Shown: positions 1-8,729, counted from the first letter of the stretch. The stretch: DNA of 64,000 bases from Streptomyces brevispora (GCF_007829885.1 NZ_VIWW01000002.1:496001-560000); one strand, 5' to 3'. Notes: generated by a model not told the origin, from the letters alone. Numbers and translations are program-made.

Positions 1-108
1 GGCACCGGCTCGCACCGTATCGTCCTCGGCGGCACCGTCGACGCCTTCACCGACCCGGACGGCTTCGCCTGGGAGACCGTCGCGCCGCCTTCCCCCGCAC
101 AGTCCTGA
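1..108 (+). CDS. C-terminal end of a VOC (glyoxalase/bleomycin-resistance fold) protein, partial
   Basis: The first 35 codons are open from base 1 to a TGA and end in a segment containing DPDGFAWE. This is the typical last strand of VOC-superfamily proteins, where a metal-ligand glutamate follows an Asp-Pro-x-Gly turn. The start lies outside the window, so function cannot be assigned beyond fold. It lies on the same strand just upstream of the DUF1801 gene and looks like ordinary chromosomal context. Confidence 0.6.
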   Translation, partial: GTGSHRIVLGGTVDAFTDPDGFAWETVAPPSPAQS

Positions 109-169
109 CGTCCGGTCCGGCACTCCCGAACCGCCCTGTCTCACTCTTTTGCACGAGAGGAAACCTGCT

Positions 170-655
170 ATGCCGTCGACGAAGTCACCCGCCAAGAATT
201 CCGGCACGTCCGCCGAGAAGTACGACGGATTCACCGCCGAAGAGCGGGCCGCGATGAAGGATCACGCACGCGACCAGAAGAAGACGGCGGCGCGGCGTGG
301 TTCGTCCCGGGCGGAGAAGGAGGCCGCGGCGGAGCAGGACGTCCTCGCGAAGATCGCCGAGATGCCGGAATCGGACCGGGTCCTCGCCGAGCGGATCCAC
401 GAGATCGTCAGGGCCGCCGCTCCCGGCCTCGCACCCAAGCTCTGGTACGGGATGCCCGCGTACGCCAGGGACGGCAAGGTCGTCTGCCACTTCCAGAGCG
501 CGGAGAAGTTCAAGTCGCGCTACGCCACGCTCGGCTTCAGCGACCAGGCGGCCCTCGACGAGGGCGCGATGTGGCCGACCGCCTATGCACTGAAGGAGCT
601 GACCGCGGCCGACGAAAAGGTCATCAGCGCCCTCGTGAAGAAAGCAGGGGCCTGA
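170..655 (+). CDS. DUF1801 (YdhG-like) domain protein
   Basis: Protein of 161 residues. The N-terminal 60 residues are charged and Lys/Arg/Ala-rich and probably disordered. From about residue 65 comes the compact DUF1801 domain, with the family pattern of a helix followed by a WYGMPAYARDGKVVCHFQ-type strand pair and a final SDQAALDEGAMWPTAYALKEL stretch. The family includes YdhG/FrataxinLike iron-binding proteins of poorly known role. I chose the ATG at 170 rather than an upstream GTG because GAGAGGAAA lies 8 bases before it. It is followed by about 1 kb of non-coding DNA, so it is probably not part of the biosynthetic cluster. Confidence 0.75.
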   Translation: MPSTKSPAKNSGTSAEKYDGFTAEERAAMKDHARDQKKTAARRGSSRAEKEAAAEQDVLAKIAEMPESDRVLAERIHEIVRAAAPGLAPKLWYGMPAYARDGKVVCHFQSAEKFKSRYATLGFSDQAALDEGAMWPTAYALKELTAADEKVISALVKKAGA

Positions 656-1669
656 GGCCGGCCGGGACACCCCGGCCGGAAGTCCCGGGCCGGGCCGTCT
701 GTCCGCGCGGGGCTGTTCGTCCAGCTCCGGCCGCTTGTCCGTGCCGGGCCGGATGTTCCGAACACCGCTACTCCGTTCGGGTGTTGTCGCGTGTCGTGCT
801 CTACGTCGGGCAGGGCCCGACTCCACGTTGCCGCGGTGATCGCCGAGGATGTTCCACGGGGACGGAGGGTGACCTTCCCCGGTCCCGGAGGCCGCCGGCC
901 GTGTCGGCGGGGGAGCGGGTTCCTCACCCCCTGTGCCCGATGGCGGTGCGCAGCCGTGACACGCGCGCAGGTGCGTGTACGGGATCGGGCCGTGGCTGAG
1001 CTTCCTGGCCGTGGGGGGCCGGGGCCGGCCGCGGGCGGTGCCCGCCGACGCGGACGTGTTCGGGTGTGCGAGTTCTGGCGGACAGCGGACAGCGGACAGC
1101 GGACAGCGGATGGCGGTTGGCGGGGGGCGGTTGGCGGGGGCGGTTCCGGCCGGTCCGCGGCGGGCGGCGCCCGGGGCGCTTCAGGGGGATCCGGTGATGC
1201 AGGACAGGCTTCTGCGGCGGGGACGGCACGCCGCCACGCAGTGGTCGGTCCGGTGGAGGTGCGGGAGGTCCGTGTGCCGGCCCGGTGCGGCCGGTGAGGG
1301 GCGTTGGGGCCGCCCCGGCGGTAGCGCACGCCGCTCCACGGGTTGCCCTCACCTGAGCTGCCGGGCCTGCGGCCCGACCGGTCCCGGCGCCGGCCGTGCC
1401 ACCCGCACCGTCGTGTTTCACCGGCTCGCATCCGGCCGTATCCGGCTCTCGGCCACGGCACCGGCAGGCGCCCGTACGTGCACGTGTCCCGCAGGACGTG
1501 GGCGCGGACCCGTCCGGGAGAAAGCACCCCCGGCCGCTTTTCCTCATTCTTTTCCGCCCATGCATTTCCGGGGGAAAAGCACAAGTGAACATCTCACGAG
1601 TGTTCTTCGAGTTGTGCGCGACGTCGCCGCGCGATCCTTCTGTCTGGATCGAGACGTAGTGAGGTGCGT
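656..1669. other. Intergenic stretch without a supported gene
   Basis: About 1 kb between the DUF1801 gene and the AraC regulator. Open frames here are Arg/Pro/Gly-rich with no family resemblance and no consistent codon pattern, so I call it non-coding. It holds a short 7-bp tandem repeat (1078-1110). Near the right end there is an A/T-richer stretch with CTTTTCC and GGGAAAAG motifs around 1550-1580 that may belong to the promoter of the AraC gene. Confidence 0.6.
1078..1110. repeat. 7-bp tandem repeat (GCGGACA, about 4.7 copies)
   Basis: Four perfect copies of GCGGACA and a partial fifth follow each other without interruption in the non-coding stretch. It is a simple-sequence tract with no visible coding role; slippage is the likely origin. 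Confidence 0.85.
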
Positions 1670-2536
1670 ATGGACAACGCAGCAGAAAGGGCGATCGAGT
1701 GCATTCGGGAGCGTTACGGCGAGCCGCTGACTCTCACGGAGATCGCCGAAAGTGCTCTGCTCAGCCGCTTCTATTTCGCGCGGCTGTTCAAGGAGGAGAC
1801 CGGGATCACTCCCGGGAGATTCCTGGCAGCGATCCGCATTCACGAGGCCAAGCGGCTCATCAAGCACACCTCGATGAGCATCATCGATATCTCCTACGCG
1901 GTCGGCTACAACAGCCTGGGGTCGTTCACCAACTCCTTCACGTCCGGTGTCGGGGTCTCCCCGAGCCGTTACCGGCGGCTGTCGCGGGACGGCGGGGACG
2001 GGCTGCCGGGACCCGAGCCCGATCTCCGTGCCGGGTACGGCACGATCGCGGGCACCATCAGTCTCCCGGCCGGCCACGGCAACGCGCGCGTGTTCCTCGG
2101 GGCCTTCGGCACCCCCGTGGTCCAGCACCCGTCCGTCGCCTCGGCCGTCGTCGACGTACCGGCCGGCCGGCCGTCCTGCTACGTGCTCCAGAACGTTCCC
2201 GAGGGGGAGTGGCACCTGCTCGCGGTGGCGGCCGCCGACGGCATCGGGCCCGAGGCCCGCACCCGGCGGACCGCCCTCGTCGCGGGGCGCGGCCCGGCGA
2301 CCGTGCCCGTCACCGCCGGCGTGATCGTGAGCGCCGCAGTACGGCTGCGGCCCGTACGGGCCACCGATCCGCCGGTCCTGCTGGCGTTGCCCGAACTCGT
2401 CCCGCCGGCCGAGGTCGTCTCCCACCCCGGCTGCGTCTCCCTCGGCCCGCAGGCCGAGCCGGTGGCCGGGGGGCGCCGGGACGCGGGCCACCTCAAGGTG
2501 GCGTCCGCGGCGCCGGAGCCGGCCCCCGTGGCGTAG
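1670..2536 (+). CDS. AraC/XylS-family transcriptional regulator with N-terminal DNA-binding domain
   Basis: Protein of 288 residues. The double helix-turn-helix of the AraC family sits at the N terminus (about residues 5-105), with the characteristic LSRFYFARLFKEETG first recognition region and a second helix ending in GVSPSRYRR. The remaining 180 residues form an Ala/Val/Pro-rich domain I do not recognise; it could bind a ligand or carry oligomer contacts. Classical AraC proteins have the DNA-binding domain at the C terminus, so the order is reversed here, as in several Streptomyces members. The ATG at 1670 is preferred over GTG 1664 because GTGAGG lies 5 bases upstream. It runs towards the StrR-like gene (convergent, 43-bp gap). 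Target unknown. Confidence 0.85.
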   Translation: MDNAAERAIECIRERYGEPLTLTEIAESALLSRFYFARLFKEETGITPGRFLAAIRIHEAKRLIKHTSMSIIDISYAVGYNSLGSFTNSFTSGVGVSPSRYRRLSRDGGDGLPGPEPDLRAGYGTIAGTISLPAGHGNARVFLGAFGTPVVQHPSVASAVVDVPAGRPSCYVLQNVPEGEWHLLAVAAADGIGPEARTRRTALVAGRGPATVPVTAGVIVSAAVRLRPVRATDPPVLLALPELVPPAEVVSHPGCVSLGPQAEPVAGGRRDAGHLKVASAAPEPAPVA

Positions 2537-2579
2537 ACCGCCCCGGGCCCTGCCCGCCGGGCGGCCCTGGCCGGGCAGG

Positions 2580-3911
2580 TCACGGAGCCACGTCCTGCTT
2601 GGCCTTGAGCTGCTCGGCGAGCAGGTGCCACTCGCGGCCGATGCGCTCGGCGATCGGGGCGATGACACCGGCCCAGTGCGCCGGGACGGCGTCGACCAGG
2701 TCGCTCCGCTCCTCGTTCGGGTCGGTGACGTGCGCCTGCATCCAGCGCAGGAATTCCCGGCCGCCCGCCGTGTACCGGATGGCCGGGTCTCTGGCCATCT
2801 TCGCCGCGACCGCCGCCCACGCGGGCGGCGTCTCGCTGTGGTTCCTGCGCTGCGGTGCGGTGTCGGCGCCGGCCGCCACCCGCAGCGGGCCCTGGGAGGC
2901 GCCGCCCGCCGCCGGAGCCGTACGCGCCGGCTCCTCGGGGCGGCCCACGGACGGTACGGACCGCAGGGCCTGGAGCGGCCGGACGGCCGGCAGCGGCTGC
3001 ACCGGGTACGCGGGCGGTGCGAACGGACCGGGGTACGTGAACGGGGCGGGGTGCATGAACGGAACGGGCTGCGCCGGGTGCCCGGGGCGGCCGAACGGGC
3101 CCTGCCGGCCGGTGCGGTCCTGCGGTACGGTCGCGGCGGCGTCCTCCCGTGCGGCGGCCGTGCGGCGGCTGTCCCGCTCCGGGCCCTCGCCGCGCCGCAG
3201 CCGCGCGCTCACGTCGTGGACGGTGCCGAGCGACACGTCGGTCTCGCGGGCGACCTGCCGCAGCGGTGCGCTCGGGTGCGCGGCGATGTACTCGGCGGCC
3301 CGCCGCCGGCCCTCGCCCGCGTCCACCGGACGCCTGCGGCCGTCCCGGCCGACGCGTTTGCCGTCGAGCGGTGTCGCCTCTGCCGTGCGGTCGCGCAGCG
3401 AGGCGATCGTCTTCGCGCTCAGACCGGTGATGCCCGCGATGGCCCGGTCGGACCAGTCGGGGTGGGAGATCAGGACGCGCTGGGCACCGGACACGCGGTC
3501 CGCCTTCGACAGCGGCAGACCGTGTGACCCGTTCGCCTTCATGGCGATGACGAGCGCCTCGGAGTTCGAGCAGTCGAGGAAGCGCGCCTTGATGGTGGCA
3601 TCGCCCCGGAGCCGCGCGGCCTCAAGCCGGTGCAGACCGTCGATGATGCGATATCCGTCCATCCTGACGAGAATGGGCGGGAGTTCCTCAGTTTCCGCGG
3701 CGTCGACGAGCAGCTGGATATGGGCGGCGTCCGTGCCGCCCTGGCGCAGGGACACCCCGGCCGACAGAGCGCTGACGGGAACGTCGCGCGCAGGCAGTTT
3801 TCCGAAGTTCCTCATATCGAATTCGCTGCGTCCCGAAGACTCGGCGAGCTCCGTCCTGACGGAGCTGAATGCACTCGATATCAAGACGGCTTGCGCATTG
3901 CTGTGAGACAT
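2580..3911 (-). CDS. StrR/NovG-type ParB-fold pathway-specific activator
   Basis: Protein of 443 residues. Residues about 45-130 form the ParB N-terminal-like domain (IIDGLHRLEAARLRG, then a MKANGSHGLPLSKADR segment). A helix-turn-helix (SDRAIAGITGLSAKTIAS, about 154-171) and a second HTH-like segment (about 205-240) follow, then a long Pro/Ala/Gly-rich linker and a charged C-terminal helix region (about 380-443). This order and these sequences are those of StrR, KasT, NovG and Bbr, activators of streptomycin, kasugamycin, aminocoumarin and balhimycin clusters, which bind GTTCRActG-N11-CRGTYGAAC. Five such sites occur in this window (7324, 36492, 40276, 52995, 59948), which supports its role as the cluster activator. 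The start at 3911 has GAGAGGGAGA just upstream. The Pro-rich linker makes it longer than StrR (about 350 residues). Confidence 0.9.
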   Translation of the reverse strand: MSHSNAQAVLISSAFSSVRTELAESSGRSEFDMRNFGKLPARDVPVSALSAGVSLRQGGTDAAHIQLLVDAAETEELPPILVRMDGYRIIDGLHRLEAARLRGDATIKARFLDCSNSEALVIAMKANGSHGLPLSKADRVSGAQRVLISHPDWSDRAIAGITGLSAKTIASLRDRTAEATPLDGKRVGRDGRRRPVDAGEGRRRAAEYIAAHPSAPLRQVARETDVSLGTVHDVSARLRRGEGPERDSRRTAAAREDAAATVPQDRTGRQGPFGRPGHPAQPVPFMHPAPFTYPGPFAPPAYPVQPLPAVRPLQALRSVPSVGRPEEPARTAPAAGGASQGPLRVAAGADTAPQRRNHSETPPAWAAVAAKMARDPAIRYTAGGREFLRWMQAHVTDPNEERSDLVDAVPAHWAGVIAPIAERIGREWHLLAEQLKAKQDVAP

Positions 3912-4421
3912 TCCGTTTCTCCCTCTCTGCTGCCGCTGTTCAGAGAGTCGCAGGGCAGTCTTCAGCCGCAGTCGAGGGAAGGTGGACGCTTCCTGGACGC
4001 ACGGCACCGCAGACGCCCGCCGGGTGCCCGTCCCGAAGGCCGCGGGCAAGCCCCTCGCCCGACGGTGCGACAGGCGAAGGGAATCTGTTACGGCCAGGCC
4101 ATGGCCGGATCATTTTCCGGCGCTCTCAGGGGACCGGTCCGTGACACGCATGGCAGGCACCGCACGAGGAGGGGTCGGGCGGGGCATCGCGAGGTGCATC
4201 GCGTTCCGGTGCGATCGCGGGCTGCTTCACTCCGCGGCCGGATGCCTGACGCCGTGTGAGGCCTGCACTGGGCGCCGCAGCAGGCGGCGTGCCGCGCGGG
4301 CCCGGCCGTCCGGCGACTGTGCGGGAAACGCGGGGCCCCGCAGCCCGGCGTGCTCGTGGTTCACACACCGGTCCTGGTCGTCTGCCCGGCGGTGGTCCGG
4401 GGGCGGCCCCGGGTACCGTCC

Positions 4422-4501
4422 CACCACCCGGCGCGCACCACCCGGCGCGCACCACCCGGCGCGCACCGCCCGGCGCGCACCGCCCGGTGTGCATCGCCCG
4501 G
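4422..4501. repeat. 14-bp tandem repeat (CACCACCCGGCGCG, about 5.7 copies)
   Basis: Three identical 14-bp units are followed by CACCGCCCGGCGCG, CACCGCCCGGTGTG and a partial copy, so the array decays towards its right end. It is outside genes. No binding-site assignment is possible from sequence alone. Confidence 0.85.
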
Positions 4502-4711
4502 ATCCGCTCGCCGGGTGCGGTATCGGACCGCTCGTGTGCGGTGCGGGCCTTGCGGCCGGCCTGCCACGTGCAGAGGCTGGAGCGGGCCATCTCCCGCACG
4601 GCCGCAGCCGCTTCACGCCCCGGGCGCGGTGGTGGTCCTCACGGGACCGGATAGCGGGTGACCAGGCCGTCTCCGGTGCGAACGGCTCTGCCGCCCTGCG
4701 CGGGGTGCCGT

Positions 4712-4973
4712 GCCCGGTTCCCGGTTCTCCTTGCGCACCGCCGCCGGTTCCCGGCGCAGGGCCTTGTTCTCGGCCCGAGGCCCCCTCGGCCGCCGGCGGG
4801 GGAATCCCCTCCGCTCTTCTCCGTGCTCGCCCTCTTCGTGCCGCCCCCGCCGTGCTCGCCCTCTTCGTGCCGCCCCCGTCGTGGCGGGCCCGCTCGGCCC
4901 GGAACCAGTTGCGCAGCGTCTCCCGGCTGAGCGCCGGATCCTTGCCGGTGTCCTCGAAGGTGTGGCCCGGGTC
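4712..4973 (-). pseudogene. IS3-family transposase OrfA remnant
   Basis: On the minus strand, one frame reads DPGHTFEDTGKDPALSRETL followed by RNWFRAERARHDGGGTKRAS, the helix-turn-helix region of IS3-type OrfA. After a frame change, AENKALRREPAAVRKENREP matches the leucine-zipper end of OrfA. The two parts are out of frame across a tandem 29-bp duplication (4822-4879), which shifts the frame by two. No start, OrfB or terminal inverted repeats are visible. It is a dead fragment marking an old insertion next to the cluster regulator. Confidence 0.65.
4822..4879. repeat. 29-bp tandem duplication inside the IS3 remnant
   Basis: Two head-to-tail 29-bp units (4822-4850 and 4851-4879) starting CGTGCTCGCCCTCTTCG differ only at the last base. 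The length is not a multiple of three, so the duplication breaks the OrfA frame. Confidence 0.85.
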
Positions 4974-5070
4974 CGACGGGCACGGTGCGACCGTGTTCGT
5001 CTCGGCCCCGGGCGAGTGGGTGGACTGTCATCGCCACGGAAGACCCCCCGGCCCGGCCCCTGCCGGGCTC

Positions 5071-5117
5071 AGCGGTGTCCGCCTCCCGGGGCCAGGCGCC
5101 GGGAGGCGGACACCGCT
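5071..5117. terminator. Hairpin terminator downstream of the ABC exporter operon
   Basis: Perfect 19-bp inverted repeat (5071-5089 with 5099-5117, arm AGCGGTGTCCGCCTCCCGG) with a 9-nt loop. It lies about 270 bp beyond the stop of the permease gene. There is no T-tract, as is usual in Streptomyces. Confidence 0.6.
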
Positions 5118-5388
5118 GGTGGGTCAGGTCCTTGAGGTGTCACCGCTCGGGGGCAGGTCCCCTCCGGCGGTCACCGCTCCCCGGACGGTGCCCCGGACCG
5201 GCCCCGTCCGCGGACACGGTCCTGGCGCCTGCGGAGCCGTCCACCGCGCCTTCACCGGCAGCTTCGCGGGCACCGCCCACCGAACAGCACCTCTGACCAG
5301 GCGTTCTGACGAGCCGTCACCGGCCGTACCCCTTCGTTGCGCAGGGATGCCCCGCCCGGTCGGCGGACACCTGTGGTGGGCGGGGAGG

Positions 5389-6225
5389 TCAGGCGTCCCT
5401 GCGGCGCAGCAGTACCGCGGCGACGGCCAGCAGCACGGCCGTCCACAGGGCGAGGACTCCGATTCCCTGCCAGGGCCCCAGCACGTCGCCGGTACGCGCC
5501 TGCTGCTGGGTCATCATGGTGCCGGCCGCGGTGGGCAGGTAGGCGTAGACATACGTGCCGATCTTGCCGGGCAGCATCGCGGCCACCGGTGTGAGCACCA
5601 GGACGAAGCCGATGACACCGGTGATGCTCGCTGCCGTGTGCCGGACGATCGCGCCGACGGCGAGCGCGAACAGACCGAGCAGGGCCAGATAGAGGCCGGT
5701 GCCGGCGACGGCCCGCAGGACGCCCGGGTCGCCGAGCGCGACCGGTGCCTTCTCCTTCAGGAGCGGCGCGCCGATGAAGAACGAACCGAACGCGGTCACC
5801 TCGCCGACGACGAGGACCAGGAGACCGAAGACGGCGCCCTTGGCCGCCAGGACCGGGACACGCTTCGGGACGGCGAGCAGGCTCGCGCGGATCATGCCCG
5901 TGGAGTACTCCGAGGCGATGACCATCACGCCGAGCACACAGACCGCGAGCTGGCTGAGCAGGATGCCGCTGCCCAGGATCGTGCCGGTCGGGTCCATCCG
6001 CATCTCGGCCTGCTGGGATGGTTCGCTCTTGTCCCAGTTCGAGACGCCCATCTGCATGAACAGCGCGGTGAAGATCAGGGTCACCACGACCAGGATGGCC
6101 AGCGACCAGACCGTGGAGCGCACCGAGCGGATCTTCGTCCACTCCGAGAGCATCAGCCGTCGGAAGCTCAGCCTGTGCTGCGTGTCGGCGGCGGACGCCG
6201 GGGCGGGGGTGGTCAGGGTGCTCAC
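5389..6225 (-). CDS. ABC transporter permease (DrrB-like, ABC-2 type)
   Basis: Protein of 278 residues with about six hydrophobic segments (for example around 42-60, 90-115, 132-155, 175-195, 203-220 and 245-270), after a cytosolic N terminus of the LMLSEWTKIRSVRSTVWSL type seen in ABC-2 permeases. It overlaps the ATP-binding gene by ATGA (6222-6225), so the two are translationally coupled and should form one exporter in the membrane. In antibiotic clusters such DrrA/DrrB pairs expel the product and give self-resistance. Substrate specificity cannot be read from the sequence. Transcription probably starts near 7.2-7.35 kb, where a StrR-type operator lies. Confidence 0.9.
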   Translation of the reverse strand: MSTLTTPAPASAADTQHRLSFRRLMLSEWTKIRSVRSTVWSLAILVVVTLIFTALFMQMGVSNWDKSEPSQQAEMRMDPTGTILGSGILLSQLAVCVLGVMVIASEYSTGMIRASLLAVPKRVPVLAAKGAVFGLLVLVVGEVTAFGSFFIGAPLLKEKAPVALGDPGVLRAVAGTGLYLALLGLFALAVGAIVRHTAASITGVIGFVLVLTPVAAMLPGKIGTYVYAYLPTAAGTMMTQQQARTGDVLGPWQGIGVLALWTAVLLAVAAVLLRRRDA

Positions 6226-7145
6226 TTCGCGCCTCCGGTGGTGGGCACGGCGGCGTCGTACTCGACGGCGTCCTTGGTCAGTTCCATGAAGGCCTCCTCC
6301 AGCGAGCCGCGGCTGGTGGAGAGCTCGTGCAGAGCCAGGTTGCCGGCGGCGGCGAGTTCGGAGATGCGCGGGGCGTCGAGCCCGACGACGGCCAGGCCGT
6401 CCTCGGTCTCGGTGACCGTGGCGCCCTGCGCCCTGAGCAGCCCGGCGAGCTTCTCCTGCTCCGGAGTCCTCACCAGGACCGACTGCTTGGTGCTGCGCTC
6501 GATGAACTCCGCGGTCGAGCAGTCGGCGACCAGCTGACCGCGGCCGATGACGATGAGGTGGTCGGCGGTCACGGCCATCTCGTTCATCAGGTGGCTGGAG
6601 ACGAAGACGGCACGGCCCTCGGCCGCCAGCGACTTCATCAGATTGCGGATCCAGAGGATGCCCTCCGGGTCCAGGCCGTTGACCGGCTCGTCCAGGATCA
6701 GTGCCGCCGGGTCGCCGAGCAGCGCGGCGGCGATACCGAGCCGCTGGCTCATGCCGAGGGAGAAGCCGCCCGCGCGCTTGCGCATCACCGACCCGAGGCC
6801 GACCTGCTCGATCACCTCCTGGACCCGGCGCTTGCCGAAGCCCTGGGTCTGCGCGAGGCAGAGCAGGTGGTCGTAGGCGCTGCGGCCGGTGTGCACGGCA
6901 CGCGCCTCCAGGAGAGCGCCGACCACCCGCATCGGCTGCGCGAGGTCACGGTAGGCCACACCGTTGATGGTGGCCCGGCCCGCGTCGGGCCGGTCCAGGC
7001 CCAGGAGCAGCCTCATCGTGGTGGACTTGCCCGCCCCGTTGGGGCCCAGGAATCCGGTGACCCGGCCGGCCTCGACCGTGAACGACAAGTCGTTCACGGC
7101 GGTCTTGCCGCCGTAGCGTTTCGTGATGTTCTTCGCCTCGATCAT
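6222..7145 (-). CDS. ABC transporter ATP-binding protein (DrrA-like)
   Basis: Protein of 307 residues. Walker A is GPNGAGKST (about residues 34-42), the signature region reads SLGMSQRLG, and Walker B with the following D-loop is LILDEPVNGLDPEG. The C-terminal 80 residues match the extension of DrrA-type exporters. The start at 7145 (MIEAKNITKRYGG) has GAGGTGACC directly upstream; longer frames to 7310 lack a ribosome site. It is first gene of a two-gene operon with the permease and drives export by ATP hydrolysis. The operator at 7324-7352 lies upstream and divergent from the next gene, which suggests shared control by the StrR-like activator. Confidence 0.92.
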   Translation of the reverse strand: MIEAKNITKRYGGKTAVNDLSFTVEAGRVTGFLGPNGAGKSTTMRLLLGLDRPDAGRATINGVAYRDLAQPMRVVGALLEARAVHTGRSAYDHLLCLAQTQGFGKRRVQEVIEQVGLGSVMRKRAGGFSLGMSQRLGIAAALLGDPAALILDEPVNGLDPEGILWIRNLMKSLAAEGRAVFVSSHLMNEMAVTADHLIVIGRGQLVADCSTAEFIERSTKQSVLVRTPEQEKLAGLLRAQGATVTETEDGLAVVGLDAPRISELAAAGNLALHELSTSRGSLEEAFMELTKDAVEYDAAVPTTGGAK

Positions 7146-7323
7146 GGTCACCTCAGGTGAAGGGGCTGCGAGAGATATCGGGAGACAGAAAGATCCCGCC
7201 CCAGTGGTACCAGGACCGGCATTCCGTTCAGTAGCTCTCCGCCCGGATCCGAGGTTGAACACGGGCCATGGATTCACACCCCGCCGACATTTTTGACGGC
7301 AGGCCGTCACCCGGGGACGGTTG

Positions 7324-7352
7324 GTTCATCTGCTTCTTTTCCTCAGTCGAAC
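7324..7352. promoter_or_regulatory. StrR-type operator 1
   Basis: Inverted repeat GTTCATCTG, 11-bp spacer, CAGTCGAAC. The right arm is a perfect match to the published StrR consensus and the left arm has one mismatch. It lies between the divergent ABC operon (start 7145) and the C26 hydrolase gene (start 7375), only 22 bp before the latter start. Confidence 0.7.
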
Positions 7353-7374
7353 CCGGAACCCCCCAAAGGCGGTC

Positions 7375-8148
7375 ATGAATTCAACCCCGAATGACCCGGC
7401 AAAAGCGCCCCGGCGGCCCGTCATCGGGATCGTCGCGCGGACCGCGCCGGTCACACTCCAGGGCTCCGGCCTGGTCGTCAGCCTCGCACTCCAGGCCCAC
7501 ATCGCCTACCTCCACGAGGCCGGCTGCGCCCCGCTGCTCCTGCCGCTGCTGCCCGGCGCCGAGGAACTCCTGGACCGGGTCGACGGGCTCCTCGTCCCGG
7601 GCGGGCCGGACATCGATCCGGCGCTGTACGGTGAGGCCGCGCACCCGGTCACCCGGGCCATGACCCCGGACGCCGACCGCCTCGAACTGGCCCTGCTCGG
7701 GGCGGCACTCGACGCCGGACTGCCCGTCCTGGCCATCTGCCGCGGCATGCAACTGCTCAACGTGCTGCACGGAGGCTCCCTCCAGCAGCATCTTCCGGAC
7801 ACCACCGGTCACGACGGCCACCGTCCTGACACACCGTCCTTCACCCTGGGACGCCACCCGCTCGACCTCGTGGCCGGCAGCCGTATCGCCGGCGTCCTCG
7901 ACGAGGACGAGCCGGAGTCGGCCTGCCACCACCACCAGGCGGTGGAGCGGCTCGGTGACGGCCTCACCGTCACCGCACGGGCGGCGGACGGGACCGTCGA
8001 GGCGGTCGAGGTGACGGACCACCCCTTTGCCGTCGGGGTGCAGTGGGAAGCCGGACACACGGCCGACCGGCGACTGCACCACGCATTCGCCGGGGCCGCC
8101 GGAGCCACGCAGGGAAACAGTTGTCTGCCGGAATTCAGCACCACTTGA
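7375..8148 (+). CDS. Class I glutamine amidotransferase-like gamma-glutamyl hydrolase (peptidase C26, PuuD-like) with altered His motif
   Basis: Protein of 257 residues. The C26 features are clear: LLVPGGPDIDPALYG (about 72-86), the nucleophile elbow LAICRGMQ with Cys122, and the CHHHQAVERLGDGL segment. Family members cleave gamma-glutamyl amides such as gamma-Glu-GABA. The usual C-terminal QWHPE motif that carries the catalytic His and Glu reads QWEAGH here, so the triad is not in its normal place; the His three residues on might substitute, or the enzyme may be impaired. Its presence fits a cluster that uses gamma-glutamyl carriers (glutamylhydrazine), where a gamma-glutamyl amide must be removed. 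The start at 7375 follows AAAGG. A StrR-type site lies just upstream. Transcript probably continues into the CMD gene. Confidence 0.8.
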   Translation: MNSTPNDPAKAPRRPVIGIVARTAPVTLQGSGLVVSLALQAHIAYLHEAGCAPLLLPLLPGAEELLDRVDGLLVPGGPDIDPALYGEAAHPVTRAMTPDADRLELALLGAALDAGLPVLAICRGMQLLNVLHGGSLQQHLPDTTGHDGHRPDTPSFTLGRHPLDLVAGSRIAGVLDEDEPESACHHHQAVERLGDGLTVTARAADGTVEAVEVTDHPFAVGVQWEAGHTADRRLHHAFAGAAGATQGNSCLPEFSTT

Positions 8149-8207
8149 GAAAGAACAGCCCCTGAGGGCAAGCTGCTTTCCGGTCCCTATCAGAAGGAGA
8201 ATTACAG

Positions 8208-8714
8208 ATGTCGCCGCGCATGCCTAACCCGTCGCTGGTCGTCCCCGATGTTCTGCCCCCCATGCGGGCCCTGGTCAAGGCCATCAACAGTGTCGGTGTG
8301 CCGTTGCAGACGCTCGTTCTCATCCACCTGAGGGTGAGCCAGATCAACGGCCGTCCGGTCCAGATTCCCGTGAAGAAGCGCGAGTTCGAGGAGGCGGGGG
8401 AGGAGGACTTCCGTCTGCCGCTGGTGGAGACCTGGAGGGAGCAGACCTGCTTCACCGACGCCGAGCGTTCGCTGCTCGCGCTGGCCGAGGCCGCCACCCG
8501 GATCAGCGATGTGCGGGACCCGGTCTCGGACGAGGTCTGGGACGAGGCCGCCACGCACTGGGACGAGAAGCAACTCGGCGCCGTGGTGCTCCACATCGGT
8601 CTGGTGAACCTCTGGAACCGCGTCAACGTCGCCACGAAGCAGCAGCCGGTCGACTGGCGTGTGAACCCCAAGGAGTGGACCCCGATGACCACGCGGCTCG
8701 CCGCGACGAAGTAA
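8208..8714 (+). CDS. Carboxymuconolactone decarboxylase/AhpD-fold protein lacking the CxxC active site (paralogue 1)
   Basis: Protein of 168 residues, all-helical AhpD/CMD-like. The helix that in AhpD relatives reads LRxSQINGCxxCxxxH is present as LRVSQINGRPVQIPVKK, so both active-site cysteines are missing. The later conserved region SDEVWDEAATHWDEKQLGAVVLHIGLVNLWNRVNVA is well kept. A second copy (53110-53556) shares the same features along its length, so the pair diverged from one ancestor. Peroxidase activity is unlikely; a cofactor-free binding or catalytic role on the polyketide is possible. The gene has AGAAGGAG 7 bases before ATG 8208 and is followed by a strong terminator. Confidence 0.8.
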   Translation: MSPRMPNPSLVVPDVLPPMRALVKAINSVGVPLQTLVLIHLRVSQINGRPVQIPVKKREFEEAGEEDFRLPLVETWREQTCFTDAERSLLALAEAATRISDVRDPVSDEVWDEAATHWDEKQLGAVVLHIGLVNLWNRVNVATKQQPVDWRVNPKEWTPMTTRLAATK

Positions 8715-8729
8715 TGGCCCGACCGCCCC

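Larger units (their letters stand above)
3912..5070. other. Non-coding stretch with repeats and a transposase remnant
   Basis: No intact gene is supported between the StrR-like gene and the terminator of the ABC operon. The stretch holds a 14-bp tandem array (4422-4501), a 29-bp duplication (4822-4879) and a frame-disrupted IS3 orfA fragment (4712-4973). The long open frames crossing it are Arg/Pro/Ala-rich and antisense to real genes further on. Confidence 0.6.

Noticed and set aside
583..1592. Two long minus-strand frames between the DUF1801 and AraC genes
   Set aside because: Both are Arg/Pro/Gly-rich, lack ribosome sites and cross a 7-bp tandem repeat; nothing in them resembles a protein family.
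3982..6537. An 851-codon plus-strand frame over the non-coding stretch and the ABC permease
   Set aside because: Its composition is Arg/Pro/Ala-rich with no family resemblance, and it is antisense to a clear permease gene with good codon pattern and membrane segments.
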